A DNA stretch of 24,520 nt from JAZNGX01 sp045576675 (GCA_045576675.1 JAZNGX010000155.1:1-24520), one strand, 5' to 3'; counted from the stretch's first letter, positions 1 to 8,611 are shown. A program made the numbers and translations. The notes: generated by a model from the letters alone, not told the origin.

Positions 1-81
1 TAGTGTACAGAATATGTCACACCATACAAATATAAAAATATTAAAAATGCTTGCGGTTAACCGACTTTTTCGACAGTCTGT

Positions 82-115
82 CACCCTTTGCATATTGCAA
101 AGGGTGTATTTTTTT
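82..115 (+). terminator. Rho-independent terminator of an upstream gene
   Basis: A perfect 11-bp stem (82-92 with 96-106, loop TAT) is followed by a run of T at 109-115. This is a textbook intrinsic terminator reading rightward. It should end a gene lying mostly or wholly left of the window. Positions 1-81 show no coding frame that I can assign to a family. Confidence 0.85.
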
Positions 116-150
116 ACACAATATTTAATATTTTTGTAATATAAAATGGG

Positions 151-178
151 TTGACTTTTGAAATATTTTTATTATACT
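151..178 (+). promoter_or_regulatory. Probable sigma-A promoter of the ABC exporter gene
   Basis: TTGACT at 151-156 and TATACT at 173-178 are separated by 16 bp. The pair sits after the upstream terminator and about 30 bp before the ABC transporter start, with a ribosome binding site GGAGGA at 198-203. Both hexamers differ from consensus by one base. Confidence 0.6.
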
Positions 179-210
179 GTAAGTAAAATTTCTTTTTGGA
201 GGAATTTATT

Positions 211-1986
211 ATGAAGGACAACAAGGTAAAATTCTGGAGTATAATGTGGCAATATTTAAAAGAAATGAAGCTTGGTATCGTGCTTGCAATTATAGCATCA
301 ATGATTGTTGGTACGTGCGTTTCAATGCAGCCGCTTGTTATTAAATACATTGTTGATGACGGCATTAGCTCAACCACGCTCGATACTGACGGCAAGCTTA
401 AATACATATTCATAATGTGTTGTGTTTATGTTGTTATCAGTCTTGTTCGTGTGCTTACGTGGTCTGTCGGCATAAAAAATCTTCTCAGCGTACTGGAAGG
501 CACGATTTTCAGTATGAGAGCAAAGCTTTTTCAGCACATTCAGCAAATGGGAATGAAGTTTTACGAAAGCACATCTTCCGGTGAAATATATAATGTTATA
601 ATGGGAAGTCCCATCACCAAAATAAGAGACTATCTTATGCAGCTTTTTATCGCTGTTCCGTGCAATCTGATTTCGCTTATAATTTCACTGTTTGCATTGT
701 TCAGCTACGATTATATACTTACGCTTATTTTGCTTGCCACAGCAATTGTTATGGCATTATTGCACCGTTTGTCAAGAAAGCGTATCCGCAAGGCATCAAA
801 GGAATTTATTTCAACGGAGTCACAGGCAAGCAGCTTTTTAAGCGACACACTGCACGGAATTGATGCCGTTATAATGTACGGAATTGAAAGAAACACTGAA
901 AACAACGTTAAAAATGTTCTTGGCGAAGTTAAAGAGAAGAGCCAGAAAAATTCATTTTTGCAAACTGTCGAAAACTTAAAGCCTGAGTTTGCCCAGTATT
1001 TAGGAACGGCTGTTGTGTACTTTGTTGGTGCAATATCGTGCATTTACCGCGATGTTTCTATTGGTGTTCTTTATGCGTTTTTATCCAGTATGGGTATAAT
1101 AATGGGCGTACTGATTTCGTGGATGAATATTGGTCTTGTTAAAAGCAGTGCTGAGGCCGGGCTTGAAAAGGTACAGTCTGTGCTTGACTCAAAAACCACA
1201 ACCCCCGAGCCTGAAAATGGTAAGGCAAGAAGCCTTGAAATCGAACGTGAAAAGTCAAAATCTCACAACAGACCGTGCGTGTCATTTAAAAATGTTGACT
1301 TCGGATATGGTGACAACTCTATTTTCACAGACTTCTCGTGCGATATAAAATATAACGAAAGTGTGGCTCTGGTTGGCGGCTCAGGCAGCGGAAAGAGTAC
1401 ATTTACCAAGCTTTTGATGCGTCTTTATGACATAAACAGCGGCAGCATCACATTCCACGGAAACGATGTGCGTGAATACGAGCTTAGCGAGCTTAGAAAA
1501 TCCTTTGGTATCGTTCCGCAAAATCCGTTTATTTTCCGTGGCTCAATATGGGACAATGTTCGCATTGCCTGCCCTGAGGCTGAAAACCGCGACATTATAA
1601 AGGCAATGGAAATCGCTCATATGCACGAATTTATAAACGAGCTGCCAAACGGCTGGCATACGCAAATCGGTGACGGTGCATTAAATCTTTCAGGCGGTCA
1701 GCGACAGAGAATTGCTATTGCAAGAGCTGTTTTAGGTAACCCCGATGTTTTAATTTTTGACGAAGCAACCTCGGCACTTGACAATATATCAGAGCGTTGC
1801 ATTCAGGAGGCTATGGAGGAGCTTATGAAAACCCACACGGTAATCGTTGTTGCTCACAGGCTTACCACTATAAAAAATGTTGACAGAATAATGGTTTTTG
1901 ATAACGGAAAGGTTATTGAGGAAGGCGATTTTGAAACACTTAAAAACGCTGACGGAACGTTTTCAAAAATGCTTAATTACAGATAG
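211..1986 (+). CDS. ABC exporter half-transporter (fused membrane and ATPase domains)
   Basis: This is a 591-residue half-transporter of the ABC exporter type. It probably works as a homodimer in the cytoplasmic membrane, moving a lipid, drug or peptide outward. Residues about 1-310 form the membrane domain, with several hydrophobic segments. The ATPase domain follows: Walker A G389-T397 (GGSGSGKST), signature LSGGQ at 493-497, Walker B with D517 and catalytic E518, and switch histidine H549. I chose the ATG at 211 because GGAGGA lies 7 bases upstream; an in-frame TTG at 196 overlaps that site. The gene stands alone between its own promoter and a terminator. No substrate-specific feature, such as a peptidase domain or a partner subunit, is visible, so the substrate is unknown. 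Confidence 0.93.
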   Translation: MKDNKVKFWSIMWQYLKEMKLGIVLAIIASMIVGTCVSMQPLVIKYIVDDGISSTTLDTDGKLKYIFIMCCVYVVISLVRVLTWSVGIKNLLSVLEGTIFSMRAKLFQHIQQMGMKFYESTSSGEIYNVIMGSPITKIRDYLMQLFIAVPCNLISLIISLFALFSYDYILTLILLATAIVMALLHRLSRKRIRKASKEFISTESQASSFLSDTLHGIDAVIMYGIERNTENNVKNVLGEVKEKSQKNSFLQTVENLKPEFAQYLGTAVVYFVGAISCIYRDVSIGVLYAFLSSMGIIMGVLISWMNIGLVKSSAEAGLEKVQSVLDSKTTTPEPENGKARSLEIEREKSKSHNRPCVSFKNVDFGYGDNSIFTDFSCDIKYNESVALVGGSGSGKSTFTKLLMRLYDINSGSITFHGNDVREYELSELRKSFGIVPQNPFIFRGSIWDNVRIACPEAENRDIIKAMEIAHMHEFINELPNGWHTQIGDGALNLSGGQRQRIAIARAVLGNPDVLIFDEATSALDNISERCIQEAMEELMKTHTVIVVAHRLTTIKNVDRIMVFDNGKVIEEGDFETLKNADGTFSKMLNYR

Positions 1987-1988
1987 CC

Positions 1989-2025
1989 AAAAGCTGCAGC
2001 AGGATAATATGCTGCAGCTTTTTTT
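1989..2025 (+). terminator. Rho-independent terminator of the ABC exporter gene
   Basis: An 11-bp stem (1991-2001 with 2010-2020, extendable by an A/T pair) is followed by a T run to 2025. It begins three bases after the ABC exporter stop codon. Confidence 0.88.
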
Positions 2026-2072
2026 GTATGTGAAAACCCCCGGACAATCCGGGGGTTTTCACATACAAAAAA
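2020..2072. repeat. Long perfect inverted repeat between convergent genes
   Basis: The arms 2020-2044 and 2048-2072 are perfect reverse complements (25 bp) around the loop CAA. The core is ACCCCCGGA/TCCGGGGGT, flanked by A/T-rich arms. The palindrome has a T run at its left edge and an A run at its right edge. It could therefore terminate transcription in both directions, and it overlaps the hairpins on either side. Confidence 0.85.
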
Positions 2073-2098
2073 GCCTATGATGTTTTATCACAGGCTTT
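2071..2098 (-). terminator. Terminator of pta-ackA
   Basis: Read on the minus strand, AAGCCTGTGAT and ATCATAGGCTT pair with one mismatch around a short loop, followed by a T run from the neighbouring palindrome. It lies just after the ackA stop codon and should end the pta-ackA transcript. Confidence 0.7.
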
Positions 2099-2104
2099 AA
2101 TCAA

Positions 2105-3298
2105 TTATTTTACAAGTGCCATTGTTTCTTTTGCAATCATAAGCTCCTCATTTGTTGGAATAACAAGAACCTTGATTTTTGCATCATCAGTGCTTACAAC
2201 AGCTTCCTTACCGCGAACCTTGTTCTTTTCAGGATCAATTATTGCACCGAAATTTTCAAGACCTTCCATAATCATTTCTCTGCCCTCGGCATTGTTTTCA
2301 CCAACACCTGCAGTAAATACGATTGCATCAACTCTGCCAAGAATTGCCATACAGTTACCGATGCTCTTTCTTACTGCATACATAAACATTTTTTCAGCAA
2401 GCTCTGCCTTTTTGTTGCCCTTGTCACGTGCATCTGACAAGTCACGGAAGTCTGAGCTTAATTCAGAAACGCCAAGAACGCCTGATTCTTTATTTAATAC
2501 CTTGTTGATGCCGTCAACATCAAGACCATCCTTTTCCATAATGAAGGTAACAATTGCGGGGTCGATATCACCGCTTCGTGTACCCATAGGAACACCTGCC
2601 AAAGGTGTGAAGCCCATTGTTGTGTCAACTGACTTACCATTCTTAACAGCAGTTATGCTTGAGCCGTTACCTAAGTGACAGGTAATAACGTTAACCTCGT
2701 CAACAGACTTATTAAGCATTGCTGCGGCACGCTCTGTAACATACTTGTGTGATGTGCCGTGGAAGCCATACTTTCTGATTTTGTAATTCTCATAGTATTT
2801 ATAAGGAATAGCATACATATATGCTTCCTCAGGCATTGTCTGATGGAAAGCTGTATCAAACACACCAACCTGCGGAACGCCCGGCATAGCCTGCTCGCAA
2901 GCCTCGATACCGATTAGGTTTGCAGGGTTATGAAGCGGTGCAAGCTCGATACATTTTTCGATAATCTTTTTAACCTCATCGTCAATAACAACTGACTTGT
3001 TGATGTATTCACCGCCGTGAACTGCACGGTGACCAACTGCTGAAATTTCATCCATACTCTTGATAACACCATGGTCAGGTGAAACAAGTGCATCAATTAC
3101 AAGCTTTATAGCATCAGCATGGTTTTTCATATCCTGCTCGATAACAACTGCATCCTTACCTGCAGGTGTGTGCTTAAGCTTTGAGCCGTCAATACCGATT
3201 CTTTCGCAAAGACCCTTTGCCAGAACATCGTTTGAGGTCATATCAAACAGCTGATATTTAAGTGATGAGCTTCCTGCGTTAATAACTAAAATTTTCAT
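2105..3298 (-). CDS. ackA: Acetate kinase
   Basis: The enzyme transfers phosphate between acetyl phosphate and ADP to yield acetate and ATP, in the cytoplasm. The 397-residue length is normal for the family. The N-terminal VINAGSSSLKYQLFD block with N7, R91 (GHRAVHGG), catalytic D148 (FDTAFHQTMP), H180 (GFHGTSH), the phosphate loop CHLGNGSS (207-214), GTRSGDIDP and a near-C-terminal NEE are all present. I placed the start at the ATG at 3298, eight bases after AGGAG; a GTG at 3307 abuts that site and is unlikely. The gene follows pta by 15 bases and shares its transcript, giving the standard acetate-producing, ATP-yielding branch of a fermenter. Confidence 0.97.
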   Translation of the reverse strand: MKILVINAGSSSLKYQLFDMTSNDVLAKGLCERIGIDGSKLKHTPAGKDAVVIEQDMKNHADAIKLVIDALVSPDHGVIKSMDEISAVGHRAVHGGEYINKSVVIDDEVKKIIEKCIELAPLHNPANLIGIEACEQAMPGVPQVGVFDTAFHQTMPEEAYMYAIPYKYYENYKIRKYGFHGTSHKYVTERAAAMLNKSVDEVNVITCHLGNGSSITAVKNGKSVDTTMGFTPLAGVPMGTRSGDIDPAIVTFIMEKDGLDVDGINKVLNKESGVLGVSELSSDFRDLSDARDKGNKKAELAEKMFMYAVRKSIGNCMAILGRVDAIVFTAGVGENNAEGREMIMEGLENFGAIIDPEKNKVRGKEAVVSTDDAKIKVLVIPTNEELMIAKETMALVK

Positions 3299-3313
3299 AT
3301 CTTTCACTCCTAA

Positions 3314-4312
3314 TTATTTATTAGCCTGTGCCTGAACACAAGTGATTGCGACAACGCCTACGATATCGTCTGCTGAGCAACCTCTTGACAAGTCGTTAAT
3401 AGGCATTGCGATACCCTGAGTAACCGGGCCGTAAGCCTCTGCTTTGGCAAGTCTTTGTACAAGCTTGTAGCCGATGTTACCTGCATCAAGGTCAGGGAAT
3501 ACAAGTACGTTTGCCTTACCTGCAACGGGGCTGCCGGGAGCCTTTGACTCACCAACTGACGGAACGATAGCTGCATCTAACTGCAATTCGCCGTCAACTG
3601 CCAAATCGGGATAAGCTTCTTTAACAATTCTTGTTGCTTCAACAACCTTGTCAACATCTGCGTGCTTTGCACTGCCCTTTGTTGAGTGTGAAAGCATAGC
3701 AACATATGCCTTGTCTTCAGCCAATAATTCAAATGACTCTGCTGAGCAGGCAGCGATTGCAGCAAGCTTTTCAGGGTCGGGATTCTGCTCAAGACCTGAA
3801 TCTGCAAAGATAAATGTGCCGTTTGAACCATATTCACAATCCGGAACAACCATTACAAAGAATGCAGATACAAGCTTAACGCCCGGCTTTGTTTTAACAA
3901 TCTGCAAGCTTGGGCGAAGTGTGTTTGCTGTTGAGTGGCAAGCACCTGAAACAACGCCGTCAGCGTCCCCTGCTTTAACCATCAGGCAAGCGTAATACAT
4001 ATAGTCACCAAGAGCTGTCTTTTTAGCTTCTTCATATGTAAGACCCTTTGATTTTCTCAGCTCAACAAACAGATTCAAATATTCTTCTGTTTTTTCATAT
4101 GTAAAAGGATTTATAATTGTTGCCTTTGAAATGTCAAGACCCTTGCTGTTTTCCTCAACCTCTTCGGGAGTACCGATGATGATGATGTTTGCAATGTCCT
4201 CCTTTAATATTGTTGCAGCAGCCTCAAATGTTCTTCTGTCCATTGACTCCGGAAGAACGATTGTTTTTTTGTCAGCCTTTGCACGTTCTTTAATTCTTTC
4301 CAAAAAACTCAT
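3314..4312 (-). CDS. pta: Phosphate acetyltransferase
   Basis: The enzyme converts acetyl-CoA and phosphate to acetyl phosphate and CoA, feeding AckA. At 332 residues it is the short form, made only of the catalytic PTA_PTB domain, without the N-terminal regulatory domains of the long enterobacterial type. Family blocks include VLPESMDRRT near the start, SGACHST at 122-128, DSGLEQNPDP in the middle, and near the C-terminus KAPGSPVAGKANVLVFPDLD followed by an AGNIGYK block. The ATG at 4312 is preceded by an AGGAGG-like site and a leader of about 110 bases from a good promoter. It is the first gene of the pta-ackA operon. Confidence 0.97.
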   Translation of the reverse strand: MSFLERIKERAKADKKTIVLPESMDRRTFEAAATILKEDIANIIIIGTPEEVEENSKGLDISKATIINPFTYEKTEEYLNLFVELRKSKGLTYEEAKKTALGDYMYYACLMVKAGDADGVVSGACHSTANTLRPSLQIVKTKPGVKLVSAFFVMVVPDCEYGSNGTFIFADSGLEQNPDPEKLAAIAACSAESFELLAEDKAYVAMLSHSTKGSAKHADVDKVVEATRIVKEAYPDLAVDGELQLDAAIVPSVGESKAPGSPVAGKANVLVFPDLDAGNIGYKLVQRLAKAEAYGPVTQGIAMPINDLSRGCSADDIVGVVAITCVQAQANK

Positions 4313-4382
4313 TTGTAAAACCTCCGTAAAACTATTTAACTACATTGCCTTTCAAGTTTGACAAGCATAAATAACAGCATTT

Positions 4383-4403
4383 TGATATGCGAAGGGCATA
4401 TCA
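4383..4403 (-). other. Stem-loop in the pta leader
   Basis: TGATATGC (4383-4390) pairs with GCATATCA (4396-4403) around a 5-base loop. It lies within the expected 5' untranslated region of pta. There is no T run, so it is not an ordinary terminator. A role in RNA stability or regulation is only a guess. Confidence 0.4.
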
Positions 4404-4425
4404 GGATTCAAAGCTGTCACATTTC

Positions 4426-4454
4426 ATTATACTCCTGTTTTTTATAAATGTAAA
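4426..4454 (-). promoter_or_regulatory. Sigma-A promoter of pta-ackA
   Basis: On the minus strand, TTTACA (4454-4449) and a perfect TATAAT (4431-4426) are separated by exactly 17 bp. Transcription would start near 4419, leaving a leader of roughly 107 bases before the pta ATG. Confidence 0.75.
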
Positions 4455-4516
4455 TAGGTAAATTGACATAATTTTAACGTAAAACAAAACATTTTTACAA
4501 AAAGAGTAAATTTGTA

Positions 4517-4545
4517 TTGAAATATCTGAAAAAATATATTATAAT
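4517..4545 (+). promoter_or_regulatory. Sigma-A promoter of glyA-rarA-cupin
   Basis: TTGAAA (4517-4522) and a perfect TATAAT (4540-4545) are 17 bp apart, about 35 bp before the glyA ATG. The promoter diverges from the pta promoter about 60 bp away. Confidence 0.75.
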
Positions 4546-4579
4546 ACAAATGACAATAGTAAAATGGGGAGGAATTTTA

Positions 4580-5812
4580 ATGTTTGAGAATATAAAGAAA
4601 ACAGATGCAGCTGTTTACGAAGCAATACAGGCAGAGCTTTCAAGACAGCGTTCAAAAATTGAGCTTATTGCATCAGAAAACTTTGTAAGCACATCAGTTA
4701 TGGAGGCTATGGGAACGCCTCTTACAAATAAATATGCAGAAGGATATCCGGGCAAGAGATATTACGGTGGTTGCGAATGTGTTGACGTTGTTGAAAACCT
4801 TGCCCGTGAAAGAGCCTGCAAGCTTTTTGGTGCTGACCACGCAAACGTTCAGCCACACTCAGGTGCACAGGCTAACCTTGCAGTGTTCTTTGCAGTATTA
4901 AACCCGGGCGACACTGTTCTTGGTATGAACCTTGCACACGGCGGACACTTAAGCCACGGCAGCCCGGTTAACATTTCAGGTAAATACTTTAACATCGTTC
5001 CTTACGGCGTTGAAGATGACACACATACAATTGATTACGACAAGGTGCGTGCAATCGCCCTTGAATGCAAGCCAAAGATGATTATTGCAGGTGCGAGTGC
5101 ATATTCAAGAACAATTGATTTTGAAAAATTTGCCGCAATTGCAAAAGAAGTCGGTGCATATTTAATGGTAGATATGGCACACATTGCAGGTCTTGTTGCT
5201 GCAGGCTTGCACCCAAATCCTGTTCCATATGCTGACTTTGTTACAACCACAACTCACAAGACCTTAAGAGGTCCGAGAGGCGGTCTTATCCTTTGCAAGG
5301 AAGAACACGCAAAGCTTATAGACAAGGCAGTTTTCCCCGGAATTCAGGGCGGCCCGTTAATGCACATTATTGCTGCAAAGGCAGTATGCTTTGGTGAGGC
5401 TTTGACAGACGAATTTAAGGAGTATCAGAAAAACATTGTTAAAAATGCTGCTGCTCTTTCAAAAGCACTTATGGACAAGGGCTTCAATATCGTTTCAGGC
5501 GGAACAGACAACCACCTAATGCTTGTTGACTTGCAGTCTAAAGGCTTGACAGGTAAAGAAGCAGAGCATCTTTTGGACGAGGTTGGTATCACCTGTAATA
5601 AAAACGCCATCCCCAACGACCCCCAAAGCCCGTTTGTTACAAGCGGCATAAGACTTGGAACTGCAGCCGTTTCATCAAGAGGAATGGTTGAAGAGGATAT
5701 GGTTGAAATTGCTGACCTTATCAATCTTACACTTACTGATTATGAGAAAAATGCAGATGCAGTAAGAGCAAGAGTTAACGCACTTTGTTCAAAATACAAG
5801 CTTTATGAATAA
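4580..5812 (+). CDS. glyA: Serine hydroxymethyltransferase
   Basis: This PLP enzyme interconverts serine plus tetrahydrofolate with glycine plus methylene-tetrahydrofolate, the main source of one-carbon units. It has 410 residues, the usual bacterial length. Visible motifs are ELIASENFVS (28-37), KYAEGYPGKRYYGG (51-64), DMAHIAGLVAAG (198-209) and the PLP-binding lysine K227 in TTTTHKTLRGPRGG. The ATG at 4580 follows GGGGAGGA (4566-4573) by six bases. A longer in-frame extension starting at 4517 lies in the promoter and is not family-like. The last 8 bases overlap rarA, so the two are probably translationally coupled. Confidence 0.97.
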   Translation: MFENIKKTDAAVYEAIQAELSRQRSKIELIASENFVSTSVMEAMGTPLTNKYAEGYPGKRYYGGCECVDVVENLARERACKLFGADHANVQPHSGAQANLAVFFAVLNPGDTVLGMNLAHGGHLSHGSPVNISGKYFNIVPYGVEDDTHTIDYDKVRAIALECKPKMIIAGASAYSRTIDFEKFAAIAKEVGAYLMVDMAHIAGLVAAGLHPNPVPYADFVTTTTHKTLRGPRGGLILCKEEHAKLIDKAVFPGIQGGPLMHIIAAKAVCFGEALTDEFKEYQKNIVKNAAALSKALMDKGFNIVSGGTDNHLMLVDLQSKGLTGKEAEHLLDEVGITCNKNAIPNDPQSPFVTSGIRLGTAAVSSRGMVEEDMVEIADLINLTLTDYEKNADAVRARVNALCSKYKLYE

Positions 5813-7076
5813 GCCATTAGCAGACAAAATACGCCCACAATCTCCCTCGGAGGTTGTGGGTCAACAACATATATTGGGAAAAGGCAAGGTTTTAAGCAAC
5901 ATTATCGAAAGCGGCAGAATATCAAATATGATTTTCTACGGCCCTTCGGGAACAGGCAAAACAACCGTTGCCAATATTATAGCAAAACGGACAGACAAAA
6001 AGTTTTTCAAGCTTAACGCAACCACTGCGTCTGTTTCAGACATTCGCACAATCATTGCCGAAATAGGCAAGCTTGACAGCCCCAACGGCATACTTTTGTA
6101 TCTGGACGAAATTCAGAACTTCAATAAAAAGCAGCAGCAATCGCTGTTGGAGTTTATTGAAAACGGAGATATTACGCTTATTTCAAGCACAACTGAAAAT
6201 CCGTACTTTTATGTATACAACGCTATTTTAAGCCGAAGCACGGTGTTTGAATTCAAGCCTATTAATGCCGACGATGTTTACAAGGCGGTGTGCCGTGGTG
6301 TTGACATTCTTTCAAAAGAAATGTCAGGCAACACCATTGTGTTTGAGGACGAGGCAAAACGCCACATTGCACAGATGTGCGGCGGCGATGTACGAAAAGC
6401 GCTGAATGCCGTTGAGGTAAGTGTTTACAGCACTTTGCCTGACCAGAACGGCGTTATAACAGTAACGCTTGACACTGCTGAGCAGGCAAGTCAGAAAAAA
6501 GCACTTACATATGACAAGCTTGGTGACAATCATTACGATATTTTAAGTGCGTTTCAGAAAAGCATACGCGGCAGTGATGCAGATGCGGCGTTGCATTATC
6601 TTGCACGTCTTTTAAGTGCAGGCGATATGCTTTCACCAATAAGGCGGCTTATGGTTATTGCAAGTGAAGATATCGGACTTGCGTATCCCAATGCGGCAGC
6701 GATAGTAAAATCTTGTGTTGACAGTGCGTTGCAGTTAGGGCTTCCTGAGGCACGGATACCCCTGGCACAGGCAGTAATTCTTCTTGCAACCGCACCAAAA
6801 TCAAACTCTGTTGTGTGTGCAATAGATGCCGCAATGGCAGATATTGAAAAGGGCAACATAGGCGATGTTCCGCAGCATTTAAAGGACGGACATTACGGTG
6901 GTGCACAAAAGCTGGGCAGAGCAATTGACTACAAATATCCACACAGCTATGAAAACAATTATGTTAAACAGACTTATCTGCCCGACAACATTAAAAATGC
7001 AAAATATTATGAACCCGGCAACAACAAAAACGAACAAAACGCAAAGGAATATTGGAACAAAATAAAAGGAGAATAA
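5805..7076 (+). CDS. rarA: RarA/MgsA-type AAA+ ATPase (replication-associated recombination protein A)
   Basis: This 423-residue AAA+ ATPase resembles the clamp-loader family and is known to act at stalled or gapped replication forks. The N-terminal PLADKIRP-VVGQQHILG block is typical. Walker A is GPSGTGKTT (46-54) and Walker B is LLYLDEIQNF with D100 and E101. The C-terminal half carries the RarA signature regions MLSPIRRLMVIASEDIGLAYP and GDVPQHLKDGHYGGAQKLG. The gene starts inside the end of glyA with an 8-base overlap and has no strong ribosome binding site of its own, consistent with coupling. No functional reason for pairing it with glyA is evident. Confidence 0.94.
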   Translation: MNKPLADKIRPQSPSEVVGQQHILGKGKVLSNIIESGRISNMIFYGPSGTGKTTVANIIAKRTDKKFFKLNATTASVSDIRTIIAEIGKLDSPNGILLYLDEIQNFNKKQQQSLLEFIENGDITLISSTTENPYFYVYNAILSRSTVFEFKPINADDVYKAVCRGVDILSKEMSGNTIVFEDEAKRHIAQMCGGDVRKALNAVEVSVYSTLPDQNGVITVTLDTAEQASQKKALTYDKLGDNHYDILSAFQKSIRGSDADAALHYLARLLSAGDMLSPIRRLMVIASEDIGLAYPNAAAIVKSCVDSALQLGLPEARIPLAQAVILLATAPKSNSVVCAIDAAMADIEKGNIGDVPQHLKDGHYGGAQKLGRAIDYKYPHSYENNYVKQTYLPDNIKNAKYYEPGNNKNEQNAKEYWNKIKGE

Positions 7077-7078
7077 AT

Positions 7079-7375
7079 ATGTTTGATAATTTACTAATTA
7101 TTGAGCGTTTGCTTGACCAGAAGCAGATGAATGACAAAATTAATATGTATGCCAAGGTTACAGTTAAGCAGGGCGGACGTGTTAATTATCACGAGCATCA
7201 CGACGATGCAGAATCATATTTTATTGTGTCAGGCGAGGGTGTTTACAATGACAACGGAACAACTGTTGCGGCAAAGCCCGGCGACCATTTCTGGTGCAAG
7301 GATGGCGACGGTCACGCAATAGAAAACAACAATCCCGAAGACCTTGTGTTTATGGCACTGATAGTAAAATCCTGA
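7079..7375 (+). CDS. Small cupin-domain protein
   Basis: This is a 98-residue single-domain cupin. Cupin motif 1 is seen as YHEHHDDAESYFIVSGEG, with histidines and a glutamate suited to metal binding. Motif 2 is KPGDHFWCKDGDGHAIENN. Such small stand-alone cupins bind a metal or small ligand, and their substrates are mostly unknown. The ATG at 7079 follows AAGGAG (7066-7071) by seven bases and lies two bases after the rarA stop, so it is the last gene of the glyA operon. The fold is clear; the specific function cannot be assigned. Confidence 0.88.
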   Translation: MFDNLLIIERLLDQKQMNDKINMYAKVTVKQGGRVNYHEHHDDAESYFIVSGEGVYNDNGTTVAAKPGDHFWCKDGDGHAIENNNPEDLVFMALIVKS

Positions 7376-7383
7376 TAACCTAA

Positions 7384-7421
7384 AATGAGCTATAGCAAAA
7401 ATTGCTATAGCTCATTATTTT
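7384..7421. terminator. Bidirectional terminator between convergent operons
   Basis: A perfect 15-bp stem (7384-7398 with 7402-7416, loop AAA) has ATTTT on its right and AAAAT on its left, giving short T tracts in both reading directions. It lies between the cupin stop (plus) and the phosphoesterase stop (minus) and probably serves both. Confidence 0.85.
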
Positions 7422-7423
7422 CA

Positions 7424-7855
7424 TTATATAAATTCTATTTTATTTTCGGTTATAAGTATCGCTCCAAAGGCAGATGGATTTAAAAATCTTACCCCGTCAA
7501 ATTCCTTGTCATACTTCATATGCGTATGCCCGAACAAAACTGTATCGGCACCAAGCCTTAACGCCTTATCATAAAGCCTTGTAACAGAGGTTCTCACTTC
7601 GTACAGATGCCCGTGAGTTGCAAAAATCTTACGCCCCGCAAGCTCTATATACATTTCCTCAGGATAAATATTTGTTAAATCATTATTACCCTTAACTCCG
7701 AAAAAGCTGATTTCAGGATAATCCTGTATAAGCCTTTCAAGTTCTCTCATTCCATCGCCAAGATGAATAATATGGGTAATTCCCCCACGCGATTCCAACG
7801 CACGCCTTGCAAATGTAAGCGTTCCGTGGGTATCACTTATAACCAGAACTCTCAT
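7424..7855 (-). CDS. YfcE/MJ0936-family metallophosphoesterase
   Basis: This is a 143-residue calcineurin-like phosphoesterase. The metal-binding motifs are complete: D8 and H10 (SDTHG), D34 (HLGDG), N58 (GNND), H81 and H83 (THGH), H110 and H112 (FGHTH). The family hydrolyses phosphodiesters or phosphomonoesters using two metal ions; the natural substrate is uncertain. Its ATG overlaps the stop of the CpsB-like gene by four bases (ATGA), so it is translationally coupled as the last gene of the capsule-regulation operon. That linkage suggests, but does not prove, a role in the same signalling or polymer pathway. Confidence 0.92.
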   Translation of the reverse strand: MRVLVISDTHGTLTFARRALESRGGITHIIHLGDGMRELERLIQDYPEISFFGVKGNNDLTNIYPEEMYIELAGRKIFATHGHLYEVRTSVTRLYDKALRLGADTVLFGHTHMKYDKEFDGVRFLNPSAFGAILITENKIEFI

Positions 7856-8538
7856 ATCATTTCAATGTCATCGGTAAAAAACTTCATATGCTTTGAACCA
7901 ACGTGTCTTTTTAATACTTTAAGAGCCTTATCAATATTTGGCTTTCTGTTTGTTGTGTTATGACAATCAGAGCCGATAAAATGAATCTGCCCTTTTTTCA
8001 CCATTCTAAGTACCTTGCGTCTGGTTGTTATTCTGGCAAGACTGTCTGCATTACACTGTATCATAACCTCCATATCAAGCAAAGCATTGATAAGCTCGGG
8101 GTTATGGGTATACAAATACCTGTCAATATGAGCAATAACAGGAACAATATTATATGATGCAAGAATCTGATTAATGCAATTCAAATGACTTAAAGACCAT
8201 ACTGAATAAGGCATTTCAAGCAACAGCAGGTTTGTTCCCTCAATACAAAGCTTATCAAGATTTTCCATCGTCATAAGCTCATAATTAAGCAAAACCTCTG
8301 CACCAAGCTTAACCTCAGGATAATTACCTCCTTTGGTTGCCTTGGCAAGCTTTTTTGCACTTTCATCTCTTAGCTTTAAAAATTCATCTATTGTCTGAAC
8401 ATCGGCATAGAAATGGGGTGTTGCAAAAACAGTATCAACACCTTGGTTGGCAAGCATTTCAAGCATTTGCAAGGATTGCTCAACACTTTTGCTGCCGTCG
8501 TCTATTTCCGGTAGGATATGCGCATGAAAATCTATCAT
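7852..8538 (-). CDS. cpsB: CpsB/YwqE-type manganese-dependent tyrosine phosphatase (PHP family)
   Basis: This 228-residue PHP-fold phosphatase is expected to remove phosphate from the tyrosine-rich tail of the partner BY-kinase (CpsD). The start, MIDFHAHILPEIDDGSKS, is characteristic. Expected metal ligands are seen at H5, H7, D14, H42 (ATPHF), E81 (GAEVLL), E108, H137 (AHIDRY), D191 and H193 (GSDCHN). AAAGGAT lies upstream of the ATG at 8538. The kinase gene lies 73 bases upstream on the same strand, and the downstream phosphoesterase overlaps by four bases. The symbol follows the pneumococcal capsule system by similarity. Confidence 0.93.
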   Translation of the reverse strand: MIDFHAHILPEIDDGSKSVEQSLQMLEMLANQGVDTVFATPHFYADVQTIDEFLKLRDESAKKLAKATKGGNYPEVKLGAEVLLNYELMTMENLDKLCIEGTNLLLLEMPYSVWSLSHLNCINQILASYNIVPVIAHIDRYLYTHNPELINALLDMEVMIQCNADSLARITTRRKVLRMVKKGQIHFIGSDCHNTTNRKPNIDKALKVLKRHVGSKHMKFFTDDIEMI

Positions 8539-8611
8539 AATAAATATCCTTTGCCTTTCTGCTCACCTGGCTTTTTAATATGCACATTCACAGTGAGCTT
8601 GCAGATGTACA

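Noticed and set aside
114..413. 99-codon minus-strand frame overlapping the start of the ABC exporter gene
   Set aside because: It lies antisense to a well-supported gene and across its promoter and shows no recognisable protein features.
2172..2678. 168-codon plus-strand frame antisense to ackA
   Set aside because: It is a shadow of the highly conserved ackA coding frame; no ribosome binding site and no family similarity.
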